DNA of 64,000 nt from UBA4971 sp900019985 (GCA_050949175.1 JBMNFG010000009.1:124001-188000); one strand, 5' to 3'; positions 1-8,245 are shown, counted from the first letter of the stretch. The notes: a model not told the origin generated them from the letters alone. A program made the numbers and translations.

Positions 1-66
1 ACTCTCCACCGGAGATGGCTGGTGCGATCATCGATCACGCGCCACCCAATGCTAAGCATGGTCTCA

Positions 67-91
67 GGTGGCAAACGCAGGGTTTGCCACC
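67..91. repeat. Perfect 10-bp inverted repeat upstream of the deaminase gene
   Basis: GGTGGCAAAC (67-76) is followed by a 5-nt loop and its exact complement GTTTGCCACC (82-91). No T-run follows on either strand, so this does not look like a Rho-independent terminator. It lies 23 bp before the TTG start of the deaminase gene and could be an operator or a leader hairpin. Bases 1-66 probably hold the tail or 3' flank of an upstream gene that I cannot identify. Confidence 0.5.
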
Positions 92-114
92 CGTCGCGGA
101 AGGAATGATTAGGA

Positions 115-573
115 TTGAGCGGAAGAAATCAACGTCCGTCTTGGGATGAGTATTTCATAGGCATTGCAAAACTGGTTGCCAGCAGATCTACGTGCTTAAG
201 AAGGCAAGTAGGTGCAATAGCGGTAAGAGACCGGCGCATTCTGGCTACCGGATACAATGGTGCACCTGCGGGACTGGCTCACTGTGCGGAAGTGGGATGT
301 ATAAGGGAGCAGCAGCAAGTGCCTTCAGGTCAGCGCCATGAGCTGTGCAGAGGGCTTCATGCGGAGCAGAATGTGATAATCCAGGCTGCTCTACACGGAA
401 TAAGTATCCAAGGGTCTACGGTATACTGTACAGACTATCCGTGTTCACTGTGTATGAAGATGCTTATCAATGCAGGAATCGAGGAGATTGTTTATTCCGG
501 CGCTTACCCTGATGACTTGGCTTTGGAAATCGCTGAAGAAGCCGGTTTGAGAATACGCAAGTATACAGATTAA
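115..573 (+). CDS. dCMP deaminase (ComEB family)
   Basis: Zinc-dependent cytidine/deoxycytidylate deaminase of 152 aa, predicted to convert dCMP to dUMP in the cytoplasm and so feed thymidylate synthesis. The zinc site is visible: HAEQN supplies the His and the catalytic Glu, and PCSLC supplies the two Cys ligands. The N-terminal WDEYF and the RRQVGAIAV segment are typical of the ComEB-type family. The start is TTG with AAGGA upstream; the nearby ATG at 105 is in another frame and soon stops. In many Bacillota this gene sits beside wall-polymer precursor genes, as here. A strong promoter at 602-630 suggests that the next gene is transcribed independently. Confidence 0.9.
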   Translation: MSGRNQRPSWDEYFIGIAKLVASRSTCLRRQVGAIAVRDRRILATGYNGAPAGLAHCAEVGCIREQQQVPSGQRHELCRGLHAEQNVIIQAALHGISIQGSTVYCTDYPCSLCMKMLINAGIEEIVYSGAYPDDLALEIAEEAGLRIRKYTD

Positions 574-601
574 TAGACGTAGCTTTGATAAGGTGCTTTT
601 C

Positions 602-630
602 TTGACATGTCCATATAGCTGGGTTAGAAT
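602..630 (+). promoter_or_regulatory. Sigma-A type promoter for wecA
   Basis: TTGACA (602-607), a 17-bp spacer and TAGAAT (625-630) closely match the vegetative consensus. It lies in the 175-bp gap after the deaminase gene and would give a leader of about 110 nt before the next start. Confidence 0.7.
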
Positions 631-748
631 GTGAACGATGGCCGTTTGTATTTCCTTAATCTTCAATGATACCTCATCATTATCAAGTGTACATACGCGA
701 GATGCACTTACTTAAGGCCTCGAAGTGAGAGGAGAAAGCCGGCCTCGA

Positions 749-1801
749 ATGATAACTTACATTCCAATCCTTTTAGAAGCCTGGGTCATATCGTTTGTCT
801 TAACCCCCATCATACGTGCAGGGGCACGTCGAACAGGTCTTGTCTACATGCCGAATCCGCGTACCGTTCATGAACGCCCTATGCCCATTATGGGTGGGTT
901 AGCTATTTTTATTGCGTTTTGTGTGACTGTTCTCCATCGGATAGGCCTCGGCTATGATATACCGGGCCTATTATTAGGTGGGCTTATTATTCTTCTGGTT
1001 GGGCTTTGGGATGACATAAGGGATCTCAAGCCGCTGGCTAAGTTGATCGGACAGATCCTGGCTGCTCTGGTTGCAATAAGGTTAGGCGTCAAGATCGAGT
1101 TTATTACCAATCCTTTTGGTTCTGGCATGATTTACCTGGGTTTCTGGGGAATACCCCTCACAGTCCTTTGGATTGTGGGAATGGTGAACATAGTCAATTT
1201 CCTTGACGGCCTGGACGGGCTGGCTGCAGGTGTATCTATTATTGCAGCTTTTGCTCTTTTTGCGGTGGCTTCGTCTCGTGGACAAGTCCTCGCCTCTATG
1301 CTTGCCGTAGCCTTGGCTGGGAGCGCGCTGGGGTTCTTGCCGTATAATTTCAATCCTGCCACCATCTTTATGGGTGATGCAGGCGCCATGCTCCTGGGCT
1401 TCGCGCTTGCTGTGATCTCGGTTGAGGGCGCGTTGAAAGGTGCAGCTACACTTGCTTTGGCTGTCCCTATGTTTACTCTGGGTGTGCCTATTGCTGATAC
1501 GGTCTTTTCGATAGTCCGCAGAGTTCATAACGGTACACCGTTCTACGAGGCGGATAAGGAGCACATCCACCATCGGCTTGTGAGTAACGGGTTTTCCCAC
1601 AGGGGAGCGGTAGTCCTTATATATGCGATCACAGGTTGCCTTGGACTGATGGCTATTCTTATGGCAAAGGCAGGTGTGACGCTTACCGGTTATATTGTAG
1701 TTGCTGCGCTTCTAAGCGTTATCTTAATATCCAGCCGAAAGCTCTGGATCACCCGCACGCGGGATACACAAAGAGGAGACGTAGAAACCCAGCATAGGTA
1801 A
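749..1801 (+). CDS. wecA: Undecaprenyl-phosphate GlcNAc-1-phosphate transferase (WecA/TagO family)
   Basis: Polytopic membrane enzyme of about 350 aa that transfers a sugar-1-phosphate, usually GlcNAc-1-P from UDP-GlcNAc, to undecaprenyl phosphate. This is the first lipid-linked step of teichoic-acid-like polymers, O-antigen or other glycans. Family marks seen: VPNPR/HERP-like region near the N-terminus, the Asp-rich WDDIRD segment, NFLDGLDGLAAG, MGDAGAMLLGF and the HIHHRL motif of WecA-type enzymes. About ten hydrophobic helices are evident. A GTG start at 725 is possible; I prefer ATG 749, which has AGGAG upstream although at long spacing. Followed by wecB, which supplies ManNAc for the same kind of polymer. 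Donor sugar is inferred. Confidence 0.9.
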   Translation: MITYIPILLEAWVISFVLTPIIRAGARRTGLVYMPNPRTVHERPMPIMGGLAIFIAFCVTVLHRIGLGYDIPGLLLGGLIILLVGLWDDIRDLKPLAKLIGQILAALVAIRLGVKIEFITNPFGSGMIYLGFWGIPLTVLWIVGMVNIVNFLDGLDGLAAGVSIIAAFALFAVASSRGQVLASMLAVALAGSALGFLPYNFNPATIFMGDAGAMLLGFALAVISVEGALKGAATLALAVPMFTLGVPIADTVFSIVRRVHNGTPFYEADKEHIHHRLVSNGFSHRGAVVLIYAITGCLGLMAILMAKAGVTLTGYIVVAALLSVILISSRKLWITRTRDTQRGDVETQHR

Positions 1802-1958
1802 GTGATACGATACGAAGGTGCATTGCCGGATGACGCTGATATGTTGCATTAGACGTCTTCTGATCTGTAGAAGAGTCCGGCGGCTCATGTGTTAGATTGC
1901 GGGCTTCCTAATAATCAGAGTAAGAGCTATTGTAGGAGATTGTTGAAAGGGGATCGGA

Positions 1959-3110
1959 ATGCCGAAGAAGAAAGTCATGGCAGTGTTCGGAACTCGTCCG
2001 GAAGCAATTAAGATGGCTCCGGTGGTGCAGGCTCTCAGGAGTTCCAATGAGTTGTCAACGGTTGTGGCTGTAACTGCCCAACACCGCGAAATGCTCGATC
2101 AAGTCCTTGACATCTTCGGTATTATCCCTGACTATGACCTCAACATAATGCAGGAAGGGCAATCGCTGTCTCAGATCACAATCCGCACACTGAGCGGGCT
2201 GGAAGAGCTGTTGGAAAAGGAAAAGCCTGATCTGATTCTGGTGCATGGAGATACATCCACAACATTCGCAGGTGCGCTCTGCGGGTTTTACCACCGCGTT
2301 CAAGTGGGCCATGTTGAGGCAGGCCTCAGGACCCGTGATAAGTACTCGCCTTATCCGGAGGAGATGAACCGGCGCCTGGCAGGGTGCCTTTCTGACATCC
2401 ACTTTGCCCCTCTTGCCACACACAAGGATAACCTTGTGCGCGAAGGCACGCCTTGTGATTCAATCCATATTACAGGCAATACAGTGATTGATGCTCTCCT
2501 TGATATTGCGGGAATGCCGTTTGAGTTTACCTTGCCTGAACTTGCATCTATTGACTATTTGAATAGGAAAGTCGTGCTTGTTACTGCGCACCGCCGCGAG
2601 AATCTGGGGGAGCCGCTACGAAGGATTTGCTGGGCTATCAAGAGGCTCGTGGAAACAAGGCCTGATATTGAGGTGGTTTGGCCTGTCCACATGAATCCCG
2701 CAGTCAGAGACGACGTTTTTCAGATCCTGTCTGACATGCCCCGCATCCGTCTTTTGGACCCTGTAGACTATCAAACAATGGTAGGTCTCATGTCCAGGTG
2801 TTACCTGGTCCTTACAGATTCCGGCGGCTTACAGGAAGAAGCGCCTTCTTTGGATAAGCCGGTCCTTGTGCTGAGAGACGTCACGGAGCGGCCTGAAGGT
2901 GTCGATGCAGGGACTCTGGCTGTTGTGGGCACAGATGAAGAGAGAATCATCACGTTTACGCAGAGGCTTCTTGATGATGCCAATGAGTACAGAAAGATGT
3001 CTGAGGCGCCTAACCCTTACGGCGACGGACAAGCTGCACTCCGCATTCGTGACGCGATCCTGTGGAGGTTTGGGCTGGTTCCGGAGAAGCCTGTGGATTT
3101 TCAGGGATAA
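1959..3110 (+). CDS. wecB: UDP-N-acetylglucosamine 2-epimerase (non-hydrolysing)
   Basis: Cytoplasmic enzyme of 383 aa interconverting UDP-GlcNAc and UDP-ManNAc. The N-terminal FGTRPEAIKMAPVV motif, the HGDTSTTFAG and VEAGLRT segments and the C-terminal TDSGGLQEEAPSL motif of the GT-B fold are all present, and length is normal for the family. ATG start follows AAAGGGGA. It pairs naturally with the upstream WecA/TagO-type transferase, suggesting a ManNAc-containing wall or surface polymer; SLH domains downstream would need such a secondary wall polymer as ligand, which is an inference. Confidence 0.95.
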   Translation: MPKKKVMAVFGTRPEAIKMAPVVQALRSSNELSTVVAVTAQHREMLDQVLDIFGIIPDYDLNIMQEGQSLSQITIRTLSGLEELLEKEKPDLILVHGDTSTTFAGALCGFYHRVQVGHVEAGLRTRDKYSPYPEEMNRRLAGCLSDIHFAPLATHKDNLVREGTPCDSIHITGNTVIDALLDIAGMPFEFTLPELASIDYLNRKVVLVTAHRRENLGEPLRRICWAIKRLVETRPDIEVVWPVHMNPAVRDDVFQILSDMPRIRLLDPVDYQTMVGLMSRCYLVLTDSGGLQEEAPSLDKPVLVLRDVTERPEGVDAGTLAVVGTDEERIITFTQRLLDDANEYRKMSEAPNPYGDGQAALRIRDAILWRFGLVPEKPVDFQG

Positions 3111-3155
3111 TCTGGGCATAATACATGCTATAGGTAAATAGGTTTATGTTTCCAG

Positions 3156-3184
3156 TTGAAGCCTGATTCTGGCGATGATAGACT
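3156..3184 (+). promoter_or_regulatory. Possible sigma-A promoter for murA
   Basis: TTGAAG (3156-3161), a 17-bp spacer and TAGACT (3179-3184) give a moderate match to the vegetative consensus in the gap between wecB and murA. No experimental or comparative support is visible. Confidence 0.3.
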
Positions 3185-3266
3185 GATGGACGAGGTTCTT
3201 TTCTAAAACGCTGATATTTCTGCTTATTGAGTGCTGAGTTGTGCTGGGTTGAGAGGAGGAAGTTGT

Positions 3267-4559
3267 GTGGAAACTCTCCTCGTTCAAGGAGGAGCAAGAT
3301 TAACCGGACGCGTGGCGATATCAGGGGCAAAGAATGCCGCTTTGCCTGTTATTGCTGCTGCCCTCCTTACCGGAGAGACGGTGAACCTTTCAGGCGTGCC
3401 AGGCCTTGACGATATAAACACCATGTGTGAGCTCCTGGAGAGTGTCGGTGTAGGTGTTCACTGGGGTCCGGGATGCCTTTCCCTTAATGCCCAGGATGCA
3501 GTTGCAGGAGAAGTCTCTTATAACCTCGTAAAACGCATGAGGGCTTCATTTCTTATCGCCGGTCCGATGTTGGCCAGATTCGGTTACACCCGCATGCCCA
3601 TGCCCGGAGGCTGCGCTATAGGTTCGCGGCCGATAGATCTCCACCTTAAGGCTTTCAGTGCCATGGGGGCGGAGCTGTCTGTGGAAAGTGGGTATATTGA
3701 AGCACGTGCTCCCAACGGCCTTAAGAGCGCTCATATATATTTCGACTATCCCAGCGTAGGAGCGACTGAAAACGCGATGATGGCGGCTGCTCTCGTCCGG
3801 GGCGATACTGTCTTGGAGAACGTGGCCAGGGAACCGGAAATCGTAGATCTTGCAAACCTCTTGACTAAGATGGGTGCGAAAGTCGTGGGTGCAGGCACAG
3901 GTGTCATCCGAATCCGTGGTGCAGGCGAGCTGCAAGGCACAAGCCATACAGTCATCCCCGATCGGATAGAGGCAGGCACGTACATGACAGCTGCAGCCAT
4001 CACCAAAGGCGATGTAATCCTTGAGAATGTAGTGCCTGAGCATCTTACCGCAGTAATCGCTAAGTTGCGCGAGATCGGCGCTCATGTTGATGTGGAAGAA
4101 TCGGAGATTCACGTTTTTTCGGACAAAGAGCCTACTGCAGTAGATATAAAGACCATGCCGTATCCGGGCTTTCCAACGGATCTTCAGGCTCAGTTTATGG
4201 CACTTCTGTCTTTAGCTAACGGAATGAGTATTGTTACTGAGACTGTCTTTGAAAACAGATTCATGCATGTATATGAGCTTGCTCGGATGGGTGCGAAGAT
4301 AAAGATCGACGGAAGAGCCGCGATTATCGAAGGCGTAGGCGGCTTGTCAGGTGCTCCGGTGGCTGCAACTGATCTTCGGGCAGGAGCTGCCCTTGTCATT
4401 GCCGGTTTGGTTGCTAACGGAACGACCGAAGTAGTCAATATCGCGCATATAGACCGGGGTTACGAGGATCTTGAAAAGAAGCTATGCGCCCTTGGGGCCA
4501 GTATAACCCGGAAATCCCCTTCTGAAAAGGAAAAAGCCTCTGCTGCGACTGCCTCATAG
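3267..4559 (+). CDS. murA: UDP-N-acetylglucosamine 1-carboxyvinyltransferase
   Basis: First committed enzyme of peptidoglycan synthesis: adds enolpyruvate from PEP to UDP-GlcNAc in the cytoplasm. Using the GTG at 3267, placed 7 nt after AGAGGAGG, the protein is 430 aa and the family residues fall in the expected places: Lys22-Asn23 in the GAKNAALP motif and the PEP-binding, fosfomycin-sensitive Cys116 in PGGCAIGSRP. An in-frame GTG at 3231 would add 12 unlikely residues. The C-terminal tail is Ser/Ala/Lys-rich. murA directly before spoIID is the arrangement of Bacillus and many other spore-formers. Confidence 0.95.
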   Translation: METLLVQGGARLTGRVAISGAKNAALPVIAAALLTGETVNLSGVPGLDDINTMCELLESVGVGVHWGPGCLSLNAQDAVAGEVSYNLVKRMRASFLIAGPMLARFGYTRMPMPGGCAIGSRPIDLHLKAFSAMGAELSVESGYIEARAPNGLKSAHIYFDYPSVGATENAMMAAALVRGDTVLENVAREPEIVDLANLLTKMGAKVVGAGTGVIRIRGAGELQGTSHTVIPDRIEAGTYMTAAAITKGDVILENVVPEHLTAVIAKLREIGAHVDVEESEIHVFSDKEPTAVDIKTMPYPGFPTDLQAQFMALLSLANGMSIVTETVFENRFMHVYELARMGAKIKIDGRAAIIEGVGGLSGAPVAATDLRAGAALVIAGLVANGTTEVVNIAHIDRGYEDLEKKLCALGASITRKSPSEKEKASAATAS

Positions 4560-4655
4560 TATTTCCCTGTTCTAATCGATCCTTCTGCCGAGTATAGATA
4601 AGTCTATAGGTAGATCAATAGACAAGCGGTTATTTCTTAGCAGGAGGAACACAAT

Positions 4656-5681
4656 ATGGGCCAATGGATCATTGTGTGCGTCGGGTTTTGTGTTCTCGTG
4701 GTGATTGTCATCCCTTCAATCATCGTCAGAGGATGCGGACTTACTACTTCCCCTCCCACTCCCCCATTGAGTTCTGATGAGGACACTGTCAAGGTTTTCG
4801 TCGTTCCTTCCAATGAGATTCAGGAAATGCCGTTAGAAGAGTATATAAAAGGAGTAGTAGCTGCAGAAATGCCGGCATCTTTCGGCATTGAAGCTCTGAA
4901 GGCGCAGGCTGTGGCAGCTAGAACATTTGCTCTGAAAAAGATGACAGCTTTCGGCGGGACAGGATGCACTGCTAATCCGGGGGCGGACGTGTGCACAGAC
5001 CATACGCATTGTCAGGCATGGATATCCCAGGATGAATTGCGCGAAAGGGTAGGATATATCAATTACCCGATATACGCGAGGAAAATCCAAGACGCAGTAA
5101 ACTCTACAAGGGGACTGGTCACCGTATACCAGGGGAACTTGATAGAAGCTTGCTACCATGCTGCATCAGGAGGAGCCACTGATAACTCAGAAGAAGTGTG
5201 GTCTAATCCTCTTCCGTATTTGCGAGGTGTCTCTACTGAGTTCGAAGCAAAAGAACCCGATTTCCGCAAGGAGTTCAGATTTACCATGGATGACCTTGAG
5301 AAGAAGCTGGATACCAGCTTAAAGGAGCAGAAAGCAACGACGTATAAGGTTGCAGGCAAGGACGTCCAGGTCATCTCTACAGAGCGGATGGATAAGCCCA
5401 TTGAGATACTGGCTGCATCTAAAGCAGGCCGTGTCAAAGAAATCCGAATCGGAAACAAAGTATTCAGCGGGTACACGTTGAGGACCCTTTTGGGCCTTCC
5501 CTCGACTAAGATGACTTATCGTGTAGTCGGGAATGAAATCCTTATTGTAACCACAGGGTACGGCCATGGTGTCGGAATGTCCCAGTATGGAGCCAATGTT
5601 ATGGCTGAAGCAGGAAAGAGCTTCGAGGAGATCCTTAAGCACTATTACCAGGGGATCGAGGTCGTGAGTTACACTGAATAG
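4656..5681 (+). CDS. spoIID: Stage II sporulation protein D
   Basis: Membrane-anchored lytic transglycosylase of the mother cell that helps degrade septal peptidoglycan during engulfment, acting with SpoIIM and SpoIIP (neither in this window). The 341-aa protein starts with one N-terminal helix (residues about 4-25). The family core follows: the MPLEEYIKGVVAAEMPASF segment including the catalytic Glu region, LKAQAVAARTFAL, the YHAASGG motif, and the C-terminal GYGHGVGMSQYGA signature. ATG start with an AGGAGGAAC ribosome site. Placement between murA and a spoIIQ-like gene is classical. I see no clear sigma-E promoter in the 96-bp gap upstream. Confidence 0.95.
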   Translation: MGQWIIVCVGFCVLVVIVIPSIIVRGCGLTTSPPTPPLSSDEDTVKVFVVPSNEIQEMPLEEYIKGVVAAEMPASFGIEALKAQAVAARTFALKKMTAFGGTGCTANPGADVCTDHTHCQAWISQDELRERVGYINYPIYARKIQDAVNSTRGLVTVYQGNLIEACYHAASGGATDNSEEVWSNPLPYLRGVSTEFEAKEPDFRKEFRFTMDDLEKKLDTSLKEQKATTYKVAGKDVQVISTERMDKPIEILAASKAGRVKEIRIGNKVFSGYTLRTLLGLPSTKMTYRVVGNEILIVTTGYGHGVGMSQYGANVMAEAGKSFEEILKHYYQGIEVVSYTE

Positions 5682-5707
5682 GCGGCTATTAGATGATCGA
5701 CGATTCT

Positions 5708-5749
5708 GATAGGTATACGTAGATAGGTATACGTGGATAGGTATGCCTG
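5708..5749. repeat. Three 14-bp tandem repeats
   Basis: GATAGGTATACGTA-type units at 5708-5721, 5722-5735 and 5736-5749; the first two differ at one base and the third is more diverged. They lie just after the spoIID stop. Function unknown. Confidence 0.7.
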
Positions 5750-5785
5750 CTGTTTAGGTGCCTTAAAGTGTCCCTATGCTTCGGC

Positions 5786-5815
5786 GGTCGGTATTGCACG
5801 TTGCAATCACCGACC
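5786..5815. repeat. 13-bp hairpin preceding array 1
   Basis: GGTCGGTATTGCA (5786-5798) can pair with 5802-5815, giving 13 base pairs with one bulged C and a CGT loop. Only a weak T-rich stretch follows (AGTTGTTC), so it is at best a poor terminator for spoIID. It sits 52 bp before the first palindrome of array 1. Confidence 0.6.
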
Positions 5816-5837
5816 AGTTGTTCAAAAAGGCGCATAC

Positions 5838-6649
5838 GGCTCTCATGATGAGCCAACCGGCAAGCGAAAAACGTCTGCACCTCTCCTATCGGCTTATCTC
5901 CTGAGCCATCTGCGGCCGTGGAAAGTCACGAAACTCTTTGATTGGCTTACGAGTTAAGCCATTCTACTGCCATAAAGCCTCCAGAACGTCCGGAACGGCT
6001 TAACGTGTGAACCATTCGCCAGCCGAAACAGCGCTAAATGAGTGTTGTTGGCTTTCGATAAGAGCCATCCGGCTACACTAAAGCCTCGAAATCGCTCTAG
6101 GTGGCTCACGCAATGAGCCGATCTTCAGCAAAAAGCTGCCAAATCATATCTTATTGGCTCACTAGGTGAGCCATCCTCCAGTCGAACCGCGCCTATAGAG
6201 ACGCAAATGGCTCGTAGAATGAGCCAGGCGGCGCCTGAAAAACACCTATAACGCTCTGATTGGTTCAGCGGATGAGCCGTTCGAACCCGTGGAAGCCCCG
6301 GAGACCGCTGGATCGGTTCACGAAATGAGCCGTTCAGCCGCTGAAGGCACCGCTGACGGTTCCCGTTGGCTTCGCAGGTGAGCCACCCTTCAGTCGAACC
6401 GCGCCTATAGAGACGCAAATGGCTCTCAGAATGAGCCAATCTGCGACCAAAGGCTCCCAAATTATGTTTCTTTGGCTCTGTAGGTGAGCCATCCTCCAGT
6501 CGAACCGCGCGAAACGAAGCGTGGATGGCTCACCCGGTGAACCAATTAACTACCTAAAGAGCCTCAGACTGTTTTCATTGGCTCTCGAGATGCGCCATTC
6601 AGCAACGGAAAGGCTCTTAAATGAATGTGACCGGCTTACGGTAGGGTCC
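5838..6649. repeat. Array 1: sixteen 17-bp palindromes at an exact 53-bp period
   Basis: Palindromes of the form GGCTC-N7-GAGCC start at 5838, 5891, 5944, 5997, 6050, 6103, 6156, 6209, 6262, 6315, 6368, 6421, 6474, 6527, 6580 and 6633. All fifteen intervals are exactly 53 bp. Arms vary (GGCTT, GGTTC, AAGCC, GAACC), and the last two copies are the most decayed. The 36-bp linkers are themselves related: many begin ATC or ATT, carry an A-rich stretch near the middle and end ATT or AAT. The linkers at 6173-6208 and 6385-6420 are nearly identical, showing a four-unit internal duplication. No reading frame is maintained and no cas genes are near. The array fills most of the gap between spoIID and spoIIQ. 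Confidence 0.95.
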
Positions 6650-6684
6650 GAGGAGGGGGCGGGGAACCGCTGAAGCATGAATTC

Positions 6685-6820
6685 TCTGTTCGGGAATCCT
6701 CTGTTTGGGAACATTGTATCTGAGAACCCTCTATCTGAAACTCCTATATCTGAAAAACCCTCTATTTGTGAATCCTCTATCTGTAAATACTTTGTCTGTA
6801 AATCCTCTGTCTGTATAGAC
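6685..6820. repeat. Nine 15-bp tandem repeats upstream of spoIIQ
   Basis: Nine degenerate units resembling TCTATCTGTAAATCC; eight are 15 bp and one (6745-6760) is 16 bp. The 15-bp period gives five-residue repeats in any frame, but the 16-bp unit breaks the frame and no ribosome site precedes an ORF, so coding is unlikely. The last unit contains the candidate -35 element of the spoIIQ promoter. Confidence 0.8.
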
Positions 6821-6840
6821 AGGAAAGTATTGGAGAGAAT
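6813..6840 (+). promoter_or_regulatory. Candidate sigma-F/sigma-G (forespore) promoter for spoIIQ
   Basis: GTATA (6813-6817), a 14-bp spacer and GGAGAGAAT (6832-6840) match the forespore consensus GYATA / GGNNANAMT; the -10 matches at every defined position. spoIIQ is a sigma-F gene in Bacillus. The spacer is slightly short and the predicted leader before ATG 6859 is only about 12 nt. Confidence 0.45.
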
Positions 6841-6858
6841 ATTGTCTGGGGTGATGCT

Positions 6859-8136
6859 ATGGAGAGTAGTGCAGATAAGAAGCACCCTAAGACAAAATCT
6901 CCATCTGATAAGAAAAACCAAGCTTCCGGTTTCAAAGCCAGGATCGATGCGAGCCTACGGAGCATCCGCGAGTTCTTCGTAAAGATGCGGAATGATATGC
7001 CTCCTTTAAGAGACATTGTTGTTTTGGTTGCTCTAACCGTGATTGCTTTTTCATCCGGATTCTTTGTCGGCAGAGCGACTATGGAGCCCATATTGCCAAG
7101 TGATTTCGTGACTATCCAGGAAATCGATGTCCATGGGACGAGCTCTCAATTAGCTGATGCTACTGTTATGGAAGGTGCAATGCCAGGAGAAGGCACAATA
7201 CCGGGAGAAGGCACGATACCAGGAGAAAGCACAATGCCGGGAGAAGCTGCAATACCGGGAGAAGGCGCAATATCAGAGCGACGTGCGGTTCCAGGAGAAA
7301 GTGTGACACCCGGTGATAGCGCAATACCGGGAGACGGTGCCGCACATCAGACTGCGGTCCAAGAGTCTGCCGGTGTGACGGAAAGCCCTGGGGCTTCGAA
7401 AGGGACAGATACAACCCCATCATCGGTCCATGTTAAAGACGCAGGAGTTGTAGGGCCTATACCGGCTGAGATCCCGCCTGAGAAATCAGCAGGAGAAAGC
7501 GCCGGATCTGCCGGCAAAACTCCCGCGAAAACCGAGTCAACCGCGCCAACCGGTGAAAGCTCTGTATCCGCCGGAACGAGTGCTGCACCTGTTGGAGAAA
7601 GCACCGCATCTACCAAGGAAAGTGGAGTTAAAGAAAGTCCGGAGCCCACACAAGGACGGACTGAACCGGCCAAGGTGAGTACTGCGCCTGTAAGGGAGAG
7701 TACTACACCTGCCACCACGAGCACTACTACCAGAGAAAGTGCAGCACCTGCCAAAGAAAAGATGGTAATGCCTGTTCAAGGAAAGATCCTGTCAGATTTC
7801 GGATGGCGGAAACACCCTGTGTATCGGGATTGGCGGTATCATACGGGGGTCGATATTGAGGCACCCGACGGCTCTCCGGTAGGTGCAGCCTTTTCAGGCA
7901 AAATCGTCGGGTCAGACACCGAAAGGGAGCTTGGCCTGTGTGTCGTCATTGAGCATGCAAACGGTATCACGACAAAGTACGGTCACCTGGAGTCAGTCTC
8001 TGTGAAGCCGGGAGATCAAGTGAAGCAAGGACAGATTATAGGAAGATCCGGCTCGTCAGGTGTTACATCAGGGTCATATCTCCACTTTGAAGTGATTTCT
8101 CAAAACGAAGCAGTGGACCCTTTAACATTTCAGTAA
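6859..8136 (+). CDS. spoIIQ: SpoIIQ-like M23-family protein
   Basis: Predicted forespore membrane protein that with SpoIIIAH forms the channel linking forespore and mother cell. The 425-aa chain has a charged N-terminus, one membrane helix (about residues 53-73), a long Pro/Gly/Ser/Thr-rich linker with about nine short repeats built on IPGEG/MPGES (about residues 100-160), and a C-terminal LytM/M23 domain (about 305-425). The zinc ligands His328 and Asp332 (HTGVD) and His376 (YGHL) are present. The HxH motif reads Tyr407-Leu-His409, so its first His is lost. This points to a degraded or altered peptidase, as in some SpoIIQ proteins. The long low-complexity linker is unusual. Identity rests on position between spoIID and spoIIID plus domain layout; a generic M23 protein is the alternative. 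Confidence 0.8.
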   Translation: MESSADKKHPKTKSPSDKKNQASGFKARIDASLRSIREFFVKMRNDMPPLRDIVVLVALTVIAFSSGFFVGRATMEPILPSDFVTIQEIDVHGTSSQLADATVMEGAMPGEGTIPGEGTIPGESTMPGEAAIPGEGAISERRAVPGESVTPGDSAIPGDGAAHQTAVQESAGVTESPGASKGTDTTPSSVHVKDAGVVGPIPAEIPPEKSAGESAGSAGKTPAKTESTAPTGESSVSAGTSAAPVGESTASTKESGVKESPEPTQGRTEPAKVSTAPVRESTTPATTSTTTRESAAPAKEKMVMPVQGKILSDFGWRKHPVYRDWRYHTGVDIEAPDGSPVGAAFSGKIVGSDTERELGLCVVIEHANGITTKYGHLESVSVKPGDQVKQGQIIGRSGSSGVTSGSYLHFEVISQNEAVDPLTFQ

Positions 8137-8184
8137 TGCCGTAACACTTCGGTAATCCTATACTGTTCTCTCATAGGTAAGCCT

Positions 8185-8215
8185 GACATATCTCGCTGTT
8201 CCAGGAATATACATG
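8185..8215 (+). promoter_or_regulatory. Candidate sigma-E promoter for spoIIID
   Basis: CATAT (8187-8191) and ATACA (8209-8213) match the cores of the mother-cell sigma-E consensus (GTCATATT and CATACAAT) at acceptable spacing, with predicted transcription starting about 25 nt before ATG 8246. spoIIID is a sigma-E gene in Bacillus. The match is partial. Confidence 0.35.
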
Positions 8216-8245
8216 GTATTAAACCGGGGCAGGGGGGCAGCGAGT

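Noticed and set aside
67..91. Rho-independent terminator of an upstream gene
   Set aside because: The perfect stem has no T-run on either strand, so it is listed only as an inverted repeat.
6125..6460. 111-aa ORF on the - strand across array 1
   Set aside because: Arises from a chance open frame in a repeat whose 53-bp period is not a multiple of three; successive units fall in different frames and no ribosome site is present.
5838..6649. CRISPR array
   Set aside because: The repeated part is only 17 bp, palindromic and highly variable, while the linkers are related to each other and sometimes duplicated. No cas gene is nearby. Same for 50334-51093.
6677..6982. 101-aa ORF of five-residue repeats on the + strand
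   Set aside because: Follows the 15-bp DNA repeat, overlaps spoIIQ in another frame and has no ribosome site; the reverse-strand ORF there (6550-6921) is likewise a shadow.
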